Shown: positions 16,089-26,918 of the stretch, in pieces
Numbering within the stretch: position 1 is the stretch's first letter
How the letters are laid out: each line of letters opens with the position of its first letter
DNA from: Chloroflexota bacterium
GTDB lineage: Bacteria > Chloroflexota > Anaerolineae > Aggregatilineales > Phototrophicaceae
NCBI GenBank assembly: GCA_013388745.1
Contig: JACAER010000047.1
Span: 1 to 64,000 of the forward strand
Length of the DNA: 64,000 bases
Reading direction: 5' to 3'
The notes under the pieces: model-generated
Database searches by the model: none
Told to the model about the DNA's origin: nothing
The model's input: only the letters and a program-made list of their open reading frames with translations
Position numbers and translations under genes: made by a program

Positions 16089-17231
16089 TTAGCGCGCGAG
16101 CGCCGTTTTGACCGCATCCCAGGCGTCAGCGTAGAGCAGTTCCGTCTCCGGGTTGGCTTCGGCGAAGAACACACGCTCCAGCACGTCCTGATCGGGGTAG
16201 ATGGCCGGGTTATCGCGCATCAGGGGGTCGATCAAGCCCGAATCGAGTGCTGCCTGATTGGGCGTGGCATAACCCGTGTAGTTGCTGAGATCGGCGCCGA
16301 CCTGCGCCACCAGCAGATAATCCATGAAGGCTTCGGCCAGGCGCGCATTGGGCGCATCGGCGGGAATCGCGACGTTATCGACCCAGATATTCGCGCCTTC
16401 CTGCGGGATGACATACTGATAGTCTTGGCATTCGCACGTGGCCTGAAGCTGGAAGACATTGCCGTTATAGTCGATAGCCGCCGCGACCTCACCGCTGCCC
16501 AAAAGCTGCTGCGAGTTGCCGACGTTCATCGTAACCACATTGGCGCTGTTGGCGATCAGATAATCGCGCGCGGCGGCGATTTCCTCCGCGCTGCTGCTGT
16601 TGGGGTCGAAACCCAGCATCACCAGCGCAATGCTCAACATCGCGCGCTGGTCTTCCAGCCAGGCCACCGGCCCGTCATAGGCCCAAAAATCGTTCCAGCT
16701 TGCGAAAGGTTGGGTGACAAGCGTCGCATTGTAGGCAATGCCCACCGTGCCCCACTGATAAGGAACAGTGTATTGGTTGCCAGGATCATAGGCCGGGTCG
16801 AGCAGTTCCGGCGTAATGTTGGCCAGATTGGGGATATGTTCCGGCGTCAGGGGCATAATCAACCCCTCATCGATCATCGTCCTGATGACAAAATGACTGG
16901 GCACAACAATATCGTAGCCGGGATTGCCCGCGCGCAGCCGCGCCAGCATGTCTTCGTTGCTGGCGTACACGTCAAAATTGGTCGTGACTTGGCACAGCGT
17001 CTCGAAGTCGCTCACGGTGAACGGCCCCACATACGCCGCCCAGTTGTAGAGGTTGAGCGTACCGCCGCGCACTTCTTCGGGGCATGTCCAGCCCAGATAG
17101 GCTTCCAGGTCGGCGCGTGTGCGCTCCTGCGGCGTAGGCGGCGGCGTGGGATAAGGCGTGGCCTCCTGCGCCGCCAGCGGCAGCACAGCCAGCAACAACA
17201 GCCACAACAGGCCAAACAGTTGATAACGCAT
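16089..17231 (-). CDS. PotD-like extracellular solute-binding protein, paralogue B
   Basis: 380 residues. Family members bind spermidine, putrescine or similar small cations for ABC import. Seen: signal peptide LFGLLWLLLLAVLPLAAQ, then NLYNWAAYVGPFTVSDFETL (the usual PotD opening), GYDIVVPSHFVI, VPYQWGTVGIAYN and VDNVAIPADAPN. Cysteines in GWTCPEE, ETLC and TCECQDY are shared with the gene before it. Start chosen at the ATG at 17231 with GGAG nine bases upstream; the open frame extends further into the preceding gene but lacks a signal. It follows its paralogue by 44 bp; no permease or ATPase is adjacent. Confidence 0.85.
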   Translation of the reverse strand: MRYQLFGLLWLLLLAVLPLAAQEATPYPTPPPTPQERTRADLEAYLGWTCPEEVRGGTLNLYNWAAYVGPFTVSDFETLCQVTTNFDVYASNEDMLARLRAGNPGYDIVVPSHFVIRTMIDEGLIMPLTPEHIPNLANITPELLDPAYDPGNQYTVPYQWGTVGIAYNATLVTQPFASWNDFWAYDGPVAWLEDQRAMLSIALVMLGFDPNSSSAEEIAAARDYLIANSANVVTMNVGNSQQLLGSGEVAAAIDYNGNVFQLQATCECQDYQYVIPQEGANIWVDNVAIPADAPNARLAEAFMDYLLVAQVGADLSNYTGYATPNQAALDSGLIDPLMRDNPAIYPDQDVLERVFFAEANPETELLYADAWDAVKTALAR

Positions 17232-17275
17232 CTTTGTTTTCTCCTTGTCGAACCGATTTTTGCCGCACGCAAGCG

Positions 17276-18436
17276 TCAGGGTTCGGGTATGGCCGCGCGC
17301 ACCGACGCCCACGCCTCATTATACAGCGCTTCGGCCTGTGGGCTGCGCTCGATAAAAAACAGGTTGGCGCGTGTTTCGGCGTCGGGGTAAATCGCCGTGT
17401 TTCCCAGCAGCGTTTCGTTAAGCAGTCCCATATTGATCGCCACCTGATTCGGGCTGGCGTAGGCCGTGAAGTTGCTGATGTCTGCCGCTACCCACGGCGA
17501 CAGCAGATAATCGATGAAAGCCAGCGCCAGCGCCGGCTGCCGCGCGCCACGCGGAATCGCCAGATTATCAACCCACAGCAGCGCGCCCTCACGCGGGATC
17601 ACGTACAGGTAATCCTGACAGGCGCAGTCGGCAATGATCTGGAAAATATCGCCGCTGTATTCCACCACCAGATCCAGCGTGCCGTCCGCCAGCAGGTTCT
17701 GGCCTTCGCTGTCATCCACCAGGCGCACGACATGGGCGCTGTTGGCGATCAAAAAGTCGCGCGCGGCGGCGATTGCGGCGGGGTTTTCGCTGGCGGGATC
17801 ATAGCCCAACAGCGCCAGCGCCACGCTCATCAGCGCGCGGTTATCGTCCAGCCAGCCGATGCGCCCCTCGAAGGCGAAGACTTGTTGCCAACTGGCGATG
17901 CGCGCCCGCACGCGCGTGATATTGTAGCCAACGCCGATTGTTCCCCACTGATAGGGCACAGAAAACCGATTGCCAGGGTCATAGGGTGGGTTCAGCAGAT
18001 TCGGGCTGATGTTCGCCAGATTGGGAAGCTGCGCCAGGTCGAGCGGCAGCCATAGATTCTCCTGCGCCAGCAGCGCCACACTGGTATTAGACGGCACTAC
18101 CACATCATAGGCGGCGGGGTCGGCGCGCACGGCGGCCAGCATGTCGTCTTCGTTATCAAATTCGCTGTAGGCCACCCGAACATTGCAGAGCGTTTCAAAA
18201 TCGGCGAGCGTGTTTTCGGCGATATACGTTGTCCAATTGTAAAAAGTGAGCGTTTGCCCGCTGAAATCCGCCGGGCAGCGCCAGCCGATTGCCTCCTCCA
18301 GCAGCGTGCGGCGGCGGTTAGGCGCGGTGATGGGCGCAGCTTCGCTGCTGCGCGCGGGAAGCGGGGAGGGGGTCGCCGCCGGCACAGGCGCGCAGGCCGC
18401 CAGCAGCAGGACAAAAGACAGACACCATTTGCGCAT
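17276..18436 (-). CDS. PotD-like solute-binding lipoprotein, paralogue A
   Basis: 386 residues. Seen: a lipoprotein signal (FVLLLAAC, lipobox Cys near residue 15), TFYNWTTYIAENTLADFETL, AYDVVVPSNTSVALL, VPYQWGTIGVGYN and VDNLAIPRGARQ. It is clearly a duplicate of the next gene, with the same cysteine pattern (WRCPAD, ETLCNV, DCACQDY). One copy is lipid-anchored and the other looks freely secreted. Ribosome binding site GAGG six bases before the ATG; an ATTATA/TATAAT -10 candidate lies 30 bp upstream. The ligand is probably a polyamine-like compound, but specificity residues were not resolved. Confidence 0.85.
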   Translation of the reverse strand: MRKWCLSFVLLLAACAPVPAATPSPLPARSSEAAPITAPNRRRTLLEEAIGWRCPADFSGQTLTFYNWTTYIAENTLADFETLCNVRVAYSEFDNEDDMLAAVRADPAAYDVVVPSNTSVALLAQENLWLPLDLAQLPNLANISPNLLNPPYDPGNRFSVPYQWGTIGVGYNITRVRARIASWQQVFAFEGRIGWLDDNRALMSVALALLGYDPASENPAAIAAARDFLIANSAHVVRLVDDSEGQNLLADGTLDLVVEYSGDIFQIIADCACQDYLYVIPREGALLWVDNLAIPRGARQPALALAFIDYLLSPWVAADISNFTAYASPNQVAINMGLLNETLLGNTAIYPDAETRANLFFIERSPQAEALYNEAWASVRAAIPEP

Positions 18437-18466
18437 AGCATACCTCAGTTTTGCTAATGTTAGTTC

Positions 18467-18472
18467 ATTATA
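18467..18472 (-). promoter_or_regulatory. Candidate -10 box for the PotD-like pair
   Basis: TATAAT on the minus strand, about 31 bp before the start of the first PotD-like gene. The -35 region is weak (AGTTCA at the expected distance). Confidence 0.4.
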
Positions 18473-18695
18473 ACCCGACTCGCGATTTATGAACTATTTA
18501 TTAGTTTACAAAGATGTCGGGCGTTGTAATCTTGGGGAGCGCCATTTATGAATTTTTCTTGATATTTGAGCAGAAAGTAGGTAAAAACTGTAAAGGCAGA
18601 TTTACGTATAGTTCACCAATAATAATTGAATATAGTATAGTGAGTTCGGGTGAAACCGCACAATGTTAAGAAAATGAAATACTTGGGAGGCTCTC

Positions 18696-22163
<3,468 letters not shown>

Positions 22164-22171
22164 ACACACAG

Positions 22172-22199
22172 GCGGATGGGGCGCCAAAACCCCATCCGC
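22172..22199 (+). terminator. Hairpin after the surface-protein gene
   Basis: GCGGATGGGG (22172-22181) and CCCCATCCGC (22190-22199), a perfect 10-bp stem with an 8-base loop, right after the stop codon. Confidence 0.6.
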
Positions 22200-22218
22200 T
22201 GCCCCTCACAAAAACACG

Positions 22219-22252
22219 CTGCCCGGTCACTTTGGCCGGGCAGTTTGTTTTG
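22219..22252 (+). terminator. Rho-independent terminator
   Basis: CTGCCCGG (22219-22226) and CCGGGCAG (22236-22243) followed by TTTGTTTTG. This is the main terminator of the surface-protein gene and also separates it from the convergent response regulator gene. Confidence 0.75.
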
Positions 22253-22276
22253 CGTTCACCTGTCGAAACAGGGCTG

Positions 22277-22999
22277 TTAGGGCTTCGTCACGCGCAGCAC
22301 TTCGCCCGGCGCCAGCCGGAACATATAGCCGACGCCGTGTACCGTGTGCAGGTAGTCCCTGGCGTCCGGGTCGTGTTCGATCTTGGCGCGAATGTTGCGG
22401 ATATGCGTGCGCACCAGATCGGGGTCGCCGCTGTCTTTGGGGTATGACCAGATGGCTTGCAGCAGATCGCCGTAGGGCACAACCTGATTCGGGCGCTCGG
22501 CCATATAGCGAATCAGGCGGTACTCGGTGGCGGTCAGGCGCGCGGTGGTTCTGGCTGTGCGCACTTCGTAGGCCTTGCCGTCGATCTCCATTTCGCCGAT
22601 CCGCAGCACCAGGTCGGCCTTGACCTCGTTTTTGCGCCGCCGGAGCTGCGCGCGCACACGCGCCACCAGTTCTTTGACCTCAAACGGCTTGCTGATGTAG
22701 TCGTCGCCGCCCGCCGCCAGCCCTTTGACGATGTTGTCGGTTTTGCCCAGCGCCGAAAGGAACAGAATCGGCCTGTTGAACTTGTATTCTGTGCGCAGCT
22801 TGCGGCACAGCGTCAGCCCGTCCATCTCTGGCAGCATCACGTCCAGAATCAACAGATTCGGCGTCTGCTCCTTTATCAGCGCCAGGGCTTCATCGGCGCT
22901 GTGCGCCATCCGCACGCTGTAGCCTTCGTGGCTCAGCACCTGTGCCAGCAGCACGGTGATCTCGACCTGGTCATCTACGATCAGAATATCGGCGTTCAT
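22277..22999 (-). CDS. OmpR/PhoB-family response regulator
   Basis: 240 residues: receiver domain (1-120) then winged-helix DNA-binding domain (about 135-235). Seen: ILIVDDQVEI (acidic pocket), LLILDVMLPEMDG (phosphoacceptor Asp), ISKPF (Lys) and, in the effector, RLTATEYRLIRYMAERPNQV and VRTHIRNIRAKIEHD, YLHTVHGVGYMF. All phosphorylation residues are intact. No histidine kinase is adjacent, so the partner is encoded elsewhere. Start taken at the ATG at 22999, where the receiver begins; an open frame reaches 23059. Confidence 0.9.
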   Translation of the reverse strand: MNADILIVDDQVEITVLLAQVLSHEGYSVRMAHSADEALALIKEQTPNLLILDVMLPEMDGLTLCRKLRTEYKFNRPILFLSALGKTDNIVKGLAAGGDDYISKPFEVKELVARVRAQLRRRKNEVKADLVLRIGEMEIDGKAYEVRTARTTARLTATEYRLIRYMAERPNQVVPYGDLLQAIWSYPKDSGDPDLVRTHIRNIRAKIEHDPDARDYLHTVHGVGYMFRLAPGEVLRVTKP

Positions 23000-23181
23000 G
23001 ATTGCGTTTCCCCAATAATTGCCTATCAATCGTTGACCCTGTATAAATTCCTTAAGCAACCCTTTGGATAAAATGCACGTTGTCTTAAGAAAATTTTACT
23101 GCATTTAGTGCCGGGTCGGCGTGAAAAATTTCCGAAGGTTAACAGGGGGCCTTAAGGCTTGGGGCGGCGCTGGCTCTCTGA

Positions 23182-23210
23182 TTGACATAAATATGAATGT
23201 GGCATATAAC
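23182..23210 (+). promoter_or_regulatory. Strong promoter for the eCIS-type cargo operon
   Basis: TTGACA at 23182-23187, a 17-bp spacer and TATAAC at 23205-23210. It is a near-perfect vegetative promoter, about 66 bp before the start codon at 23276. Confidence 0.7.
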
Positions 23211-23275
23211 AAGAAGAAGCTGGCTGGGCAGCTACAATCCATCCCTCAGTACCTGCGGGTTCCAGGAGTACACCT

Positions 23276-24148
23276 ATGTCATTGCAGCAGCTCGGCAAAC
23301 CCCACAAGACCCGCCGGACAGAACCTACGAACGAAAACACGCTAACCGAGCAGCCAGCGGACATGTCGCCGTCTATTCAGCCCCTTACCCCTGACAATAT
23401 GCTGCATTTGCAGCGCACGGTCGGCAATCACGCATTGCAGCGCCTGCTCATGCGTCAGCAGAGCGCAACGCAGACGCCCGAAGCGGCGGCGCTGCCCCTG
23501 GGCGTAAACGCCGCAGAGCGCGAAAGCGACCCGCTGGCGACCCAAACAACCGGCGCGCTGCTCCAGCGGCAGGTGGCAGGGGGTATTATGCCCAATCCCG
23601 ACCCGCGCTGTGATGAACTGCTTCAGCAAATCCGCGATTTTCTGTATGGCAATGGCAATATGAAGGGACTGATCCAGCGCGCGCAGGAATTGATCGAAGA
23701 CCTACAGGGCCTGCAATGGGATTTCTGGACAGTGCCGCATCCCGAATTTGGTTCGGTAGAAGGGCATCAGCAGCAGTTCCGCAATATGCAGCAGGGGCTG
23801 CGCAACCGCCTCAATGAGTGGAATACGCGCAACTGTGATGACCCGGATGGCCCCTCGCGCCTGCCCGCAGACGCCTGGGATTGGGCCACGCGGCCCGCGC
23901 CGGCGCCCGCCCCGCGCCCACGCCCGGCTGCGCCACGCGTCGAGGGTGAAGGCATCAATTGGCGGCGTGTTTGGGAGGTGTTGAAAGCCATCGGGCTGGG
24001 GATCGCCTTGGTGGTGGTGGTCATAGCCGCCCTGGCCGATCCCGAACCCGCGAGCAAACTGGCATTGGCCGGCCTCTCCATCGTGATGATCGGCGCTATT
24101 CTTAGTGCTTTCGGTAGAGGGGGCGGCGGCGGGGAAACGACGGCATGA
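23276..24148 (+). CDS. Candidate eCIS-associated cargo protein with C-terminal membrane hairpin
   Basis: 290 residues, no signal peptide. Residues about 42-58 read MLHLQRTVGNHALQRLL, matching the L-QR-x-GN-x-A-x-x-LL motif found near the N-terminus of many proteins linked to extracellular contractile injection systems (DUF4157-type cargo). A middle domain (about 105-200) has paired Cys (DPRCDELLQQIRDFL, RNCDDPDG) around helical sequence with GHQQQFRNMQQGLRNRLNEW, resembling, as I recall it, helical domains near polymorphic toxins. A Pro/Ala/Arg linker follows, then two hydrophobic helices (GLGIALVVVVIAALAD and LALAGLSIVMIGAILSAF) and a Gly-rich end. Start has AGGAG seven bases upstream. Overlaps the next gene by 4 bp. 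Function inferred, not proven. Confidence 0.7.
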   Translation: MSLQQLGKPHKTRRTEPTNENTLTEQPADMSPSIQPLTPDNMLHLQRTVGNHALQRLLMRQQSATQTPEAAALPLGVNAAERESDPLATQTTGALLQRQVAGGIMPNPDPRCDELLQQIRDFLYGNGNMKGLIQRAQELIEDLQGLQWDFWTVPHPEFGSVEGHQQQFRNMQQGLRNRLNEWNTRNCDDPDGPSRLPADAWDWATRPAPAPAPRPRPAAPRVEGEGINWRRVWEVLKAIGLGIALVVVVIAALADPEPASKLALAGLSIVMIGAILSAFGRGGGGGETTA

Positions 24149-24888
24149 CGACACACGACGACCTGGAACGTCCGGGGATTGCCCCGCTGTGGCTGCAAGC
24201 GCTGACGCTGCCGACTTACGGTTGGGTGCAGCCTTTCTTGCGGCAAATGGGCTTCCCTGAAACGCTGCTGCCGCATATCGAGCACTTGGCAGCGGTGGCC
24301 GCTGACGCCGGTAAAAAACGGCGTACTTTGTGGGTGGGACAGCAGACAGCGGGCTATTCTCCCGAACTGGATGCGCGCATCAATCGCAAAGTGTTTGCCG
24401 AAGCGCTGGAAGCATTGGCCGCGCGTGTCAGCCCACAGGCCGCGTCTGATTTTAAAGAGTGGGCACAGCGCAGCATCGTTGATGAAAGCGTGCATGGCGC
24501 GCTGCTGGCGTGGAAAGTCGTGCTGCGCCACGCGGCGGGGCAGGGCAATCGCGGCTTTGCGCTGCTGCCGCCCCCCGCCGCCTTAGCGCACGCCCTGCCG
24601 CCCGTGTTGCCGCTCCTGTTGTTCGAAAGCAGTAAGGCGCTTCATGCCGCCCTGCTCGCCGCTTCCCCCCCCTATCACGATGACAGTGGCATGGGTAACG
24701 ATCTCTCGCCTGATGCCATGACCGTTGAAGAAATTATCAGCGAAGAACAGGTTCGTGCGGTTCTGAGAACGCTCAGTCAACAGCTATCGCCAACAGAAAA
24801 AACAGAAGTGCTGGCGTGGGCACAACAGCAGGCCGCTGTCCTGAAAATTCCATCCGACGCGCTGCAAGGGCTGCGCTTCTGGACATAA
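24145..24888 (+). CDS. Unknown protein coupled to the eCIS-type cargo gene
   Basis: 247 residues, soluble, mostly helical by composition, without signal peptide. No family recognised. Its ATG overlaps the stop of the cargo gene (ATGA), so the two are translationally coupled and likely act together. Features include a Pro/Leu-rich stretch (ALAHALPPVLPLLLFESSKA) and a C-terminal helical segment (EEIISEEQVRAVLRTLSQQL). A chaperone, adaptor or immunity role for the upstream product is plausible from the gene order only. Confidence 0.65.
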   Translation: MTTHDDLERPGIAPLWLQALTLPTYGWVQPFLRQMGFPETLLPHIEHLAAVAADAGKKRRTLWVGQQTAGYSPELDARINRKVFAEALEALAARVSPQAASDFKEWAQRSIVDESVHGALLAWKVVLRHAAGQGNRGFALLPPPAALAHALPPVLPLLLFESSKALHAALLAASPPYHDDSGMGNDLSPDAMTVEEIISEEQVRAVLRTLSQQLSPTEKTEVLAWAQQQAAVLKIPSDALQGLRFWT

Positions 24889-24890
24889 AC

Positions 24891-24917
24891 GGCGGGGCGG
24901 GCGCAAACCCGCCCGCC
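24891..24917 (+). terminator. GC-rich hairpin ending the cargo operon
   Basis: GGCGGGGCGGG (24891-24901) pairs with CCCGCCCGCC (24908-24917) with one bulge and a 6-base loop, five bases after the stop codon. The T-run is weak. Confidence 0.55.
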
Positions 24918-25133
24918 ATTTGCTCCCGGAAGCGATCAAACGCTTTCCGCCGCTGTTTCCAACCGGCGTACCGGCGCCGCCTGCTGTTGATTGCAGCAGA
25001 TGCCGAAGCTATTTGTCGATTTGTGCGTTAAACTGCATAGGCTTGCTGTCGTGTCGGGGGAGAAAATATGCTGGGGCAATGCCTGCTTTTTAAGCCGCCG
25101 CTTTGCGAACGCCTGTGTGCGTATCCGGCGGTG

Positions 25134-25238
25134 GGGTGGTGCTGCGCGCGGGGGTTGTGACCGCTGTGCCGTATTATGCCTGGGGTAATCGTGATCCGGG
25201 CGCGCTGCGGGTGTGGCTGCGGGGGACGCCCGCCTGAA
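25134..25238 (+). pseudogene. C-terminal remnant of a GH127-like glycosidase
   Basis: In one frame the DNA encodes VVTAVPYYAWGNRDPGALRV followed by WLRGTPA and a stop at 25236-25238. The YYAWxNRxPGxMxVWL ending is characteristic of DUF1680/GH127 beta-L-arabinofuranosidases. The other 600 or so residues of such an enzyme are missing; upstream DNA back to 24918 is broken in all frames. It is followed closely by an inverted-repeat element. Confidence 0.55.
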
Positions 25239-25252
25239 CCTCACCCCCCTGC

Positions 25253-25310
25253 CCCCTCTCCATGTGCGGGGCGCCGAGGTGGGGGCAAACGCGCCACATG
25301 GAGAGGGGGA
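25253..25310. repeat. Long-stem inverted repeat, copy A
   Basis: CCCCCTCTCCATGTG (25253-25267) and CACATGGAGAGGGGG (25296-25310), a perfect 15-bp stem around a 28-base GC-rich loop, preceded by CCTCACCCCCCTG. Related copies are at 44388-44445 and 45871-45926, with matching changes in both arms. Confidence 0.75.
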
Positions 25311-25390
25311 GCGGCGCGGGCGTGGTGACGCTAACATTGTGGCCGAAAGCGCTTGTTGGATGTCTTCTCTTCCCGAAAAAAGGGGTGTCG

Positions 25391-25963
25391 ATGAATGAAT
25401 TTGTGCCGCAGCCGATGATGACGCTGCGTGAACCCGATCAGATCAAGGCTTTCACCGATCCGCTGCGGCTGCGTGTGCTGCGCATTTTGTGCGAACGCGC
25501 CGCTACCAATCAGCAGATCGCCGATACGCTGCAAGAGCCGCACGCCAAGGTGCTGTATCATGTGCGTTTTTTGCTGGATGCAGGCCTGATTACGCTGATT
25601 GATACGCAGGTGAAGGGCGGCAATGTCGAAAAATATTATCGGGCGCGGGCGCGCACGTTCGATCTGCACCCGCAGGCGATTGATGTCGAGCGCGATGTGG
25701 CGCTGGCGCGGGCGGCGCTCGATACGCTGCGCCAGGATTTTCTGGCCAGTGTGATTCAGATGCCGGAGATCGAATCGTATATTGTCGGGCGGGCAGGGTA
25801 TATCGCGCCGGAACGCATCGAAGAGCTGAAGACGCGGCTGACGGCGCTGTTTTCCGAATATATCGAGGATACCGAAACACCGCCGCAGCCTGACTGGGTG
25901 AAGCTGCGCGCTAATGCGTTCATTTACCGCGCGGCGCGCCGCGCGCACGATGAGGGGACATAA
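25391..25963 (+). CDS. ArsR-like winged-helix transcription regulator
   Basis: 190 residues. Seen: FTDPLRLRVLRILCERAAT, then NQQIADTLQEPHAKVLYHVR (recognition helix region) and FLLDAGLITLIDTQVKGGNV with EKYYRARA (wing), the pattern of ArsR/HTH_20 regulators. The second half (about 95-190) is helical and of unknown ligand. Start at the ATG at 25391, preceded by AAAGGGG; the open frame extends upstream through the inverted repeat, which is not coding. No metal-binding Cys pair is seen. The target is unknown; the divergent or neighbouring copper/thioredoxin genes are candidates. Confidence 0.82.
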   Translation: MNEFVPQPMMTLREPDQIKAFTDPLRLRVLRILCERAATNQQIADTLQEPHAKVLYHVRFLLDAGLITLIDTQVKGGNVEKYYRARARTFDLHPQAIDVERDVALARAALDTLRQDFLASVIQMPEIESYIVGRAGYIAPERIEELKTRLTALFSEYIEDTETPPQPDWVKLRANAFIYRAARRAHDEGT

Positions 25964-26067
25964 ACGCCAAAACGCGGCGTATGCGCCTGTCTGCACTCAG
26001 CGCAGGGACGAGACCGGCTGCGTGCGTATTTTACTGAAAACTGGTCAGTGACGAGTGTGAACCTGTA

Positions 26068-26616
26068 TTAGCCGTTTTCCGCGTTGGCCGCCAGCAGCCC
26101 TTCGATTTCCGGCCTGAGCTGTTCGGCAGTGATCGCCGAATAGTAGCTGTTCACCAGCAGTCCGTTCTGGTCGATCAGAATGGTCACCGGCAGCGCTTCG
26201 ATGTTGTAGGCTTCGGAGATGGGAAGATCGAGTGTGTTGGGGTAGGTGATGCTGTGATCGTCCAAAAAGGCGCGCACTCGCGCTTCGCGGTCGCCCACGA
26301 CCACACCCAGCACGACGACGCCGCGCGCCTCATACGCGCCCCACAGGCTTTGCAGTTCTGCCATTTCGGCTTCGCAGTACGTACACCACGTCGCCCAGAA
26401 ATTCAGCAGCACCACCTGCCCACGCAAATCCGCCAGATGCCAGCGCTGGCCGTCGAGTGTCGTCACGTCGAAATCCCAGGCCGTGCGGGCTGTGTCCTGC
26501 TGCCCTTGCCCCAGCAGCAGCGCGGCCAGCAGCGCGAAGGCCGCCGCCGCCACGAACAGCAGCCAGAACGGAAAACGGCGCGGCGCCAGCGGCGCGGGTT
26601 GAGCCAGAGTCGTCAT
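26068..26616 (-). CDS. Membrane-anchored thioredoxin-like protein (TlpA/ResA)
   Basis: 182 residues. An N-terminal membrane anchor (FPFWLLFVAAAAFALLAALL) is followed by a thioredoxin fold with the redox motif ATWCTYCEAEM (about residues 76-86) and the cis-Pro loop ALPVTILIDQNG. TlpA/ResA proteins reduce cytochrome c or copper-centre cysteines outside the cell membrane. The PCuAC and cytochrome c genes begin 300 bp away in the opposite direction, which fits a role in copper-centre assembly of a terminal oxidase. GGAGC precedes the ATG. Confidence 0.88.
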   Translation of the reverse strand: MTTLAQPAPLAPRRFPFWLLFVAAAAFALLAALLLGQGQQDTARTAWDFDVTTLDGQRWHLADLRGQVVLLNFWATWCTYCEAEMAELQSLWGAYEARGVVVLGVVVGDREARVRAFLDDHSITYPNTLDLPISEAYNIEALPVTILIDQNGLLVNSYYSAITAEQLRPEIEGLLAANAENG

Positions 26617-26799
26617 CGGGTGCGCTCCATTGAAAATAGCTGTTAGCGATTAGCGGATAGTGGTTAGCCACAATACAAAAGCGATCGTGTAGACCCAAAG
26701 CCTGCGAAGAAAAGCCTCATTTTCATCCCTTGTGGTGAGCATTAGCTCATGGGCACTCCATTAAAATTGTTCGGGGCAGTAGGGTTATTGTGGCGCAGC

Positions 26800-26831
26800 T
26801 TTGTCATGGTTATATAGTGACATTTGTCATG
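26800..26831. promoter_or_regulatory. Direct repeat TTTGTCATG, possible operator
   Basis: TTTGTCATG occurs at 26800-26808 and again at 26823-26831, 23 bp apart start to start (about two helical turns on one face). It lies in the gap (26617-26918) between the divergent thioredoxin and PCuAC genes, about 90 bp before the PCuAC start. A regulator binding site is plausible. Nothing else clear was seen in the gap. Confidence 0.4.
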
Positions 26832-26918
26832 TGAAAGCGGGAACAATGTAGGCTATTTTTGGCGCTTGCTTCCCTCATAATGGTAGTGTTGTATTGTTTT
26901 TGCTGCTAAGGAATGTCT

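Noticed and set aside
26617..26918. Possible tRNA or small RNA gene in the gap
   Set aside because: No cloverleaf with a GTTC-type T arm could be drawn; only the direct repeat and a short TGAGC-atta-GCTCA palindrome were found.
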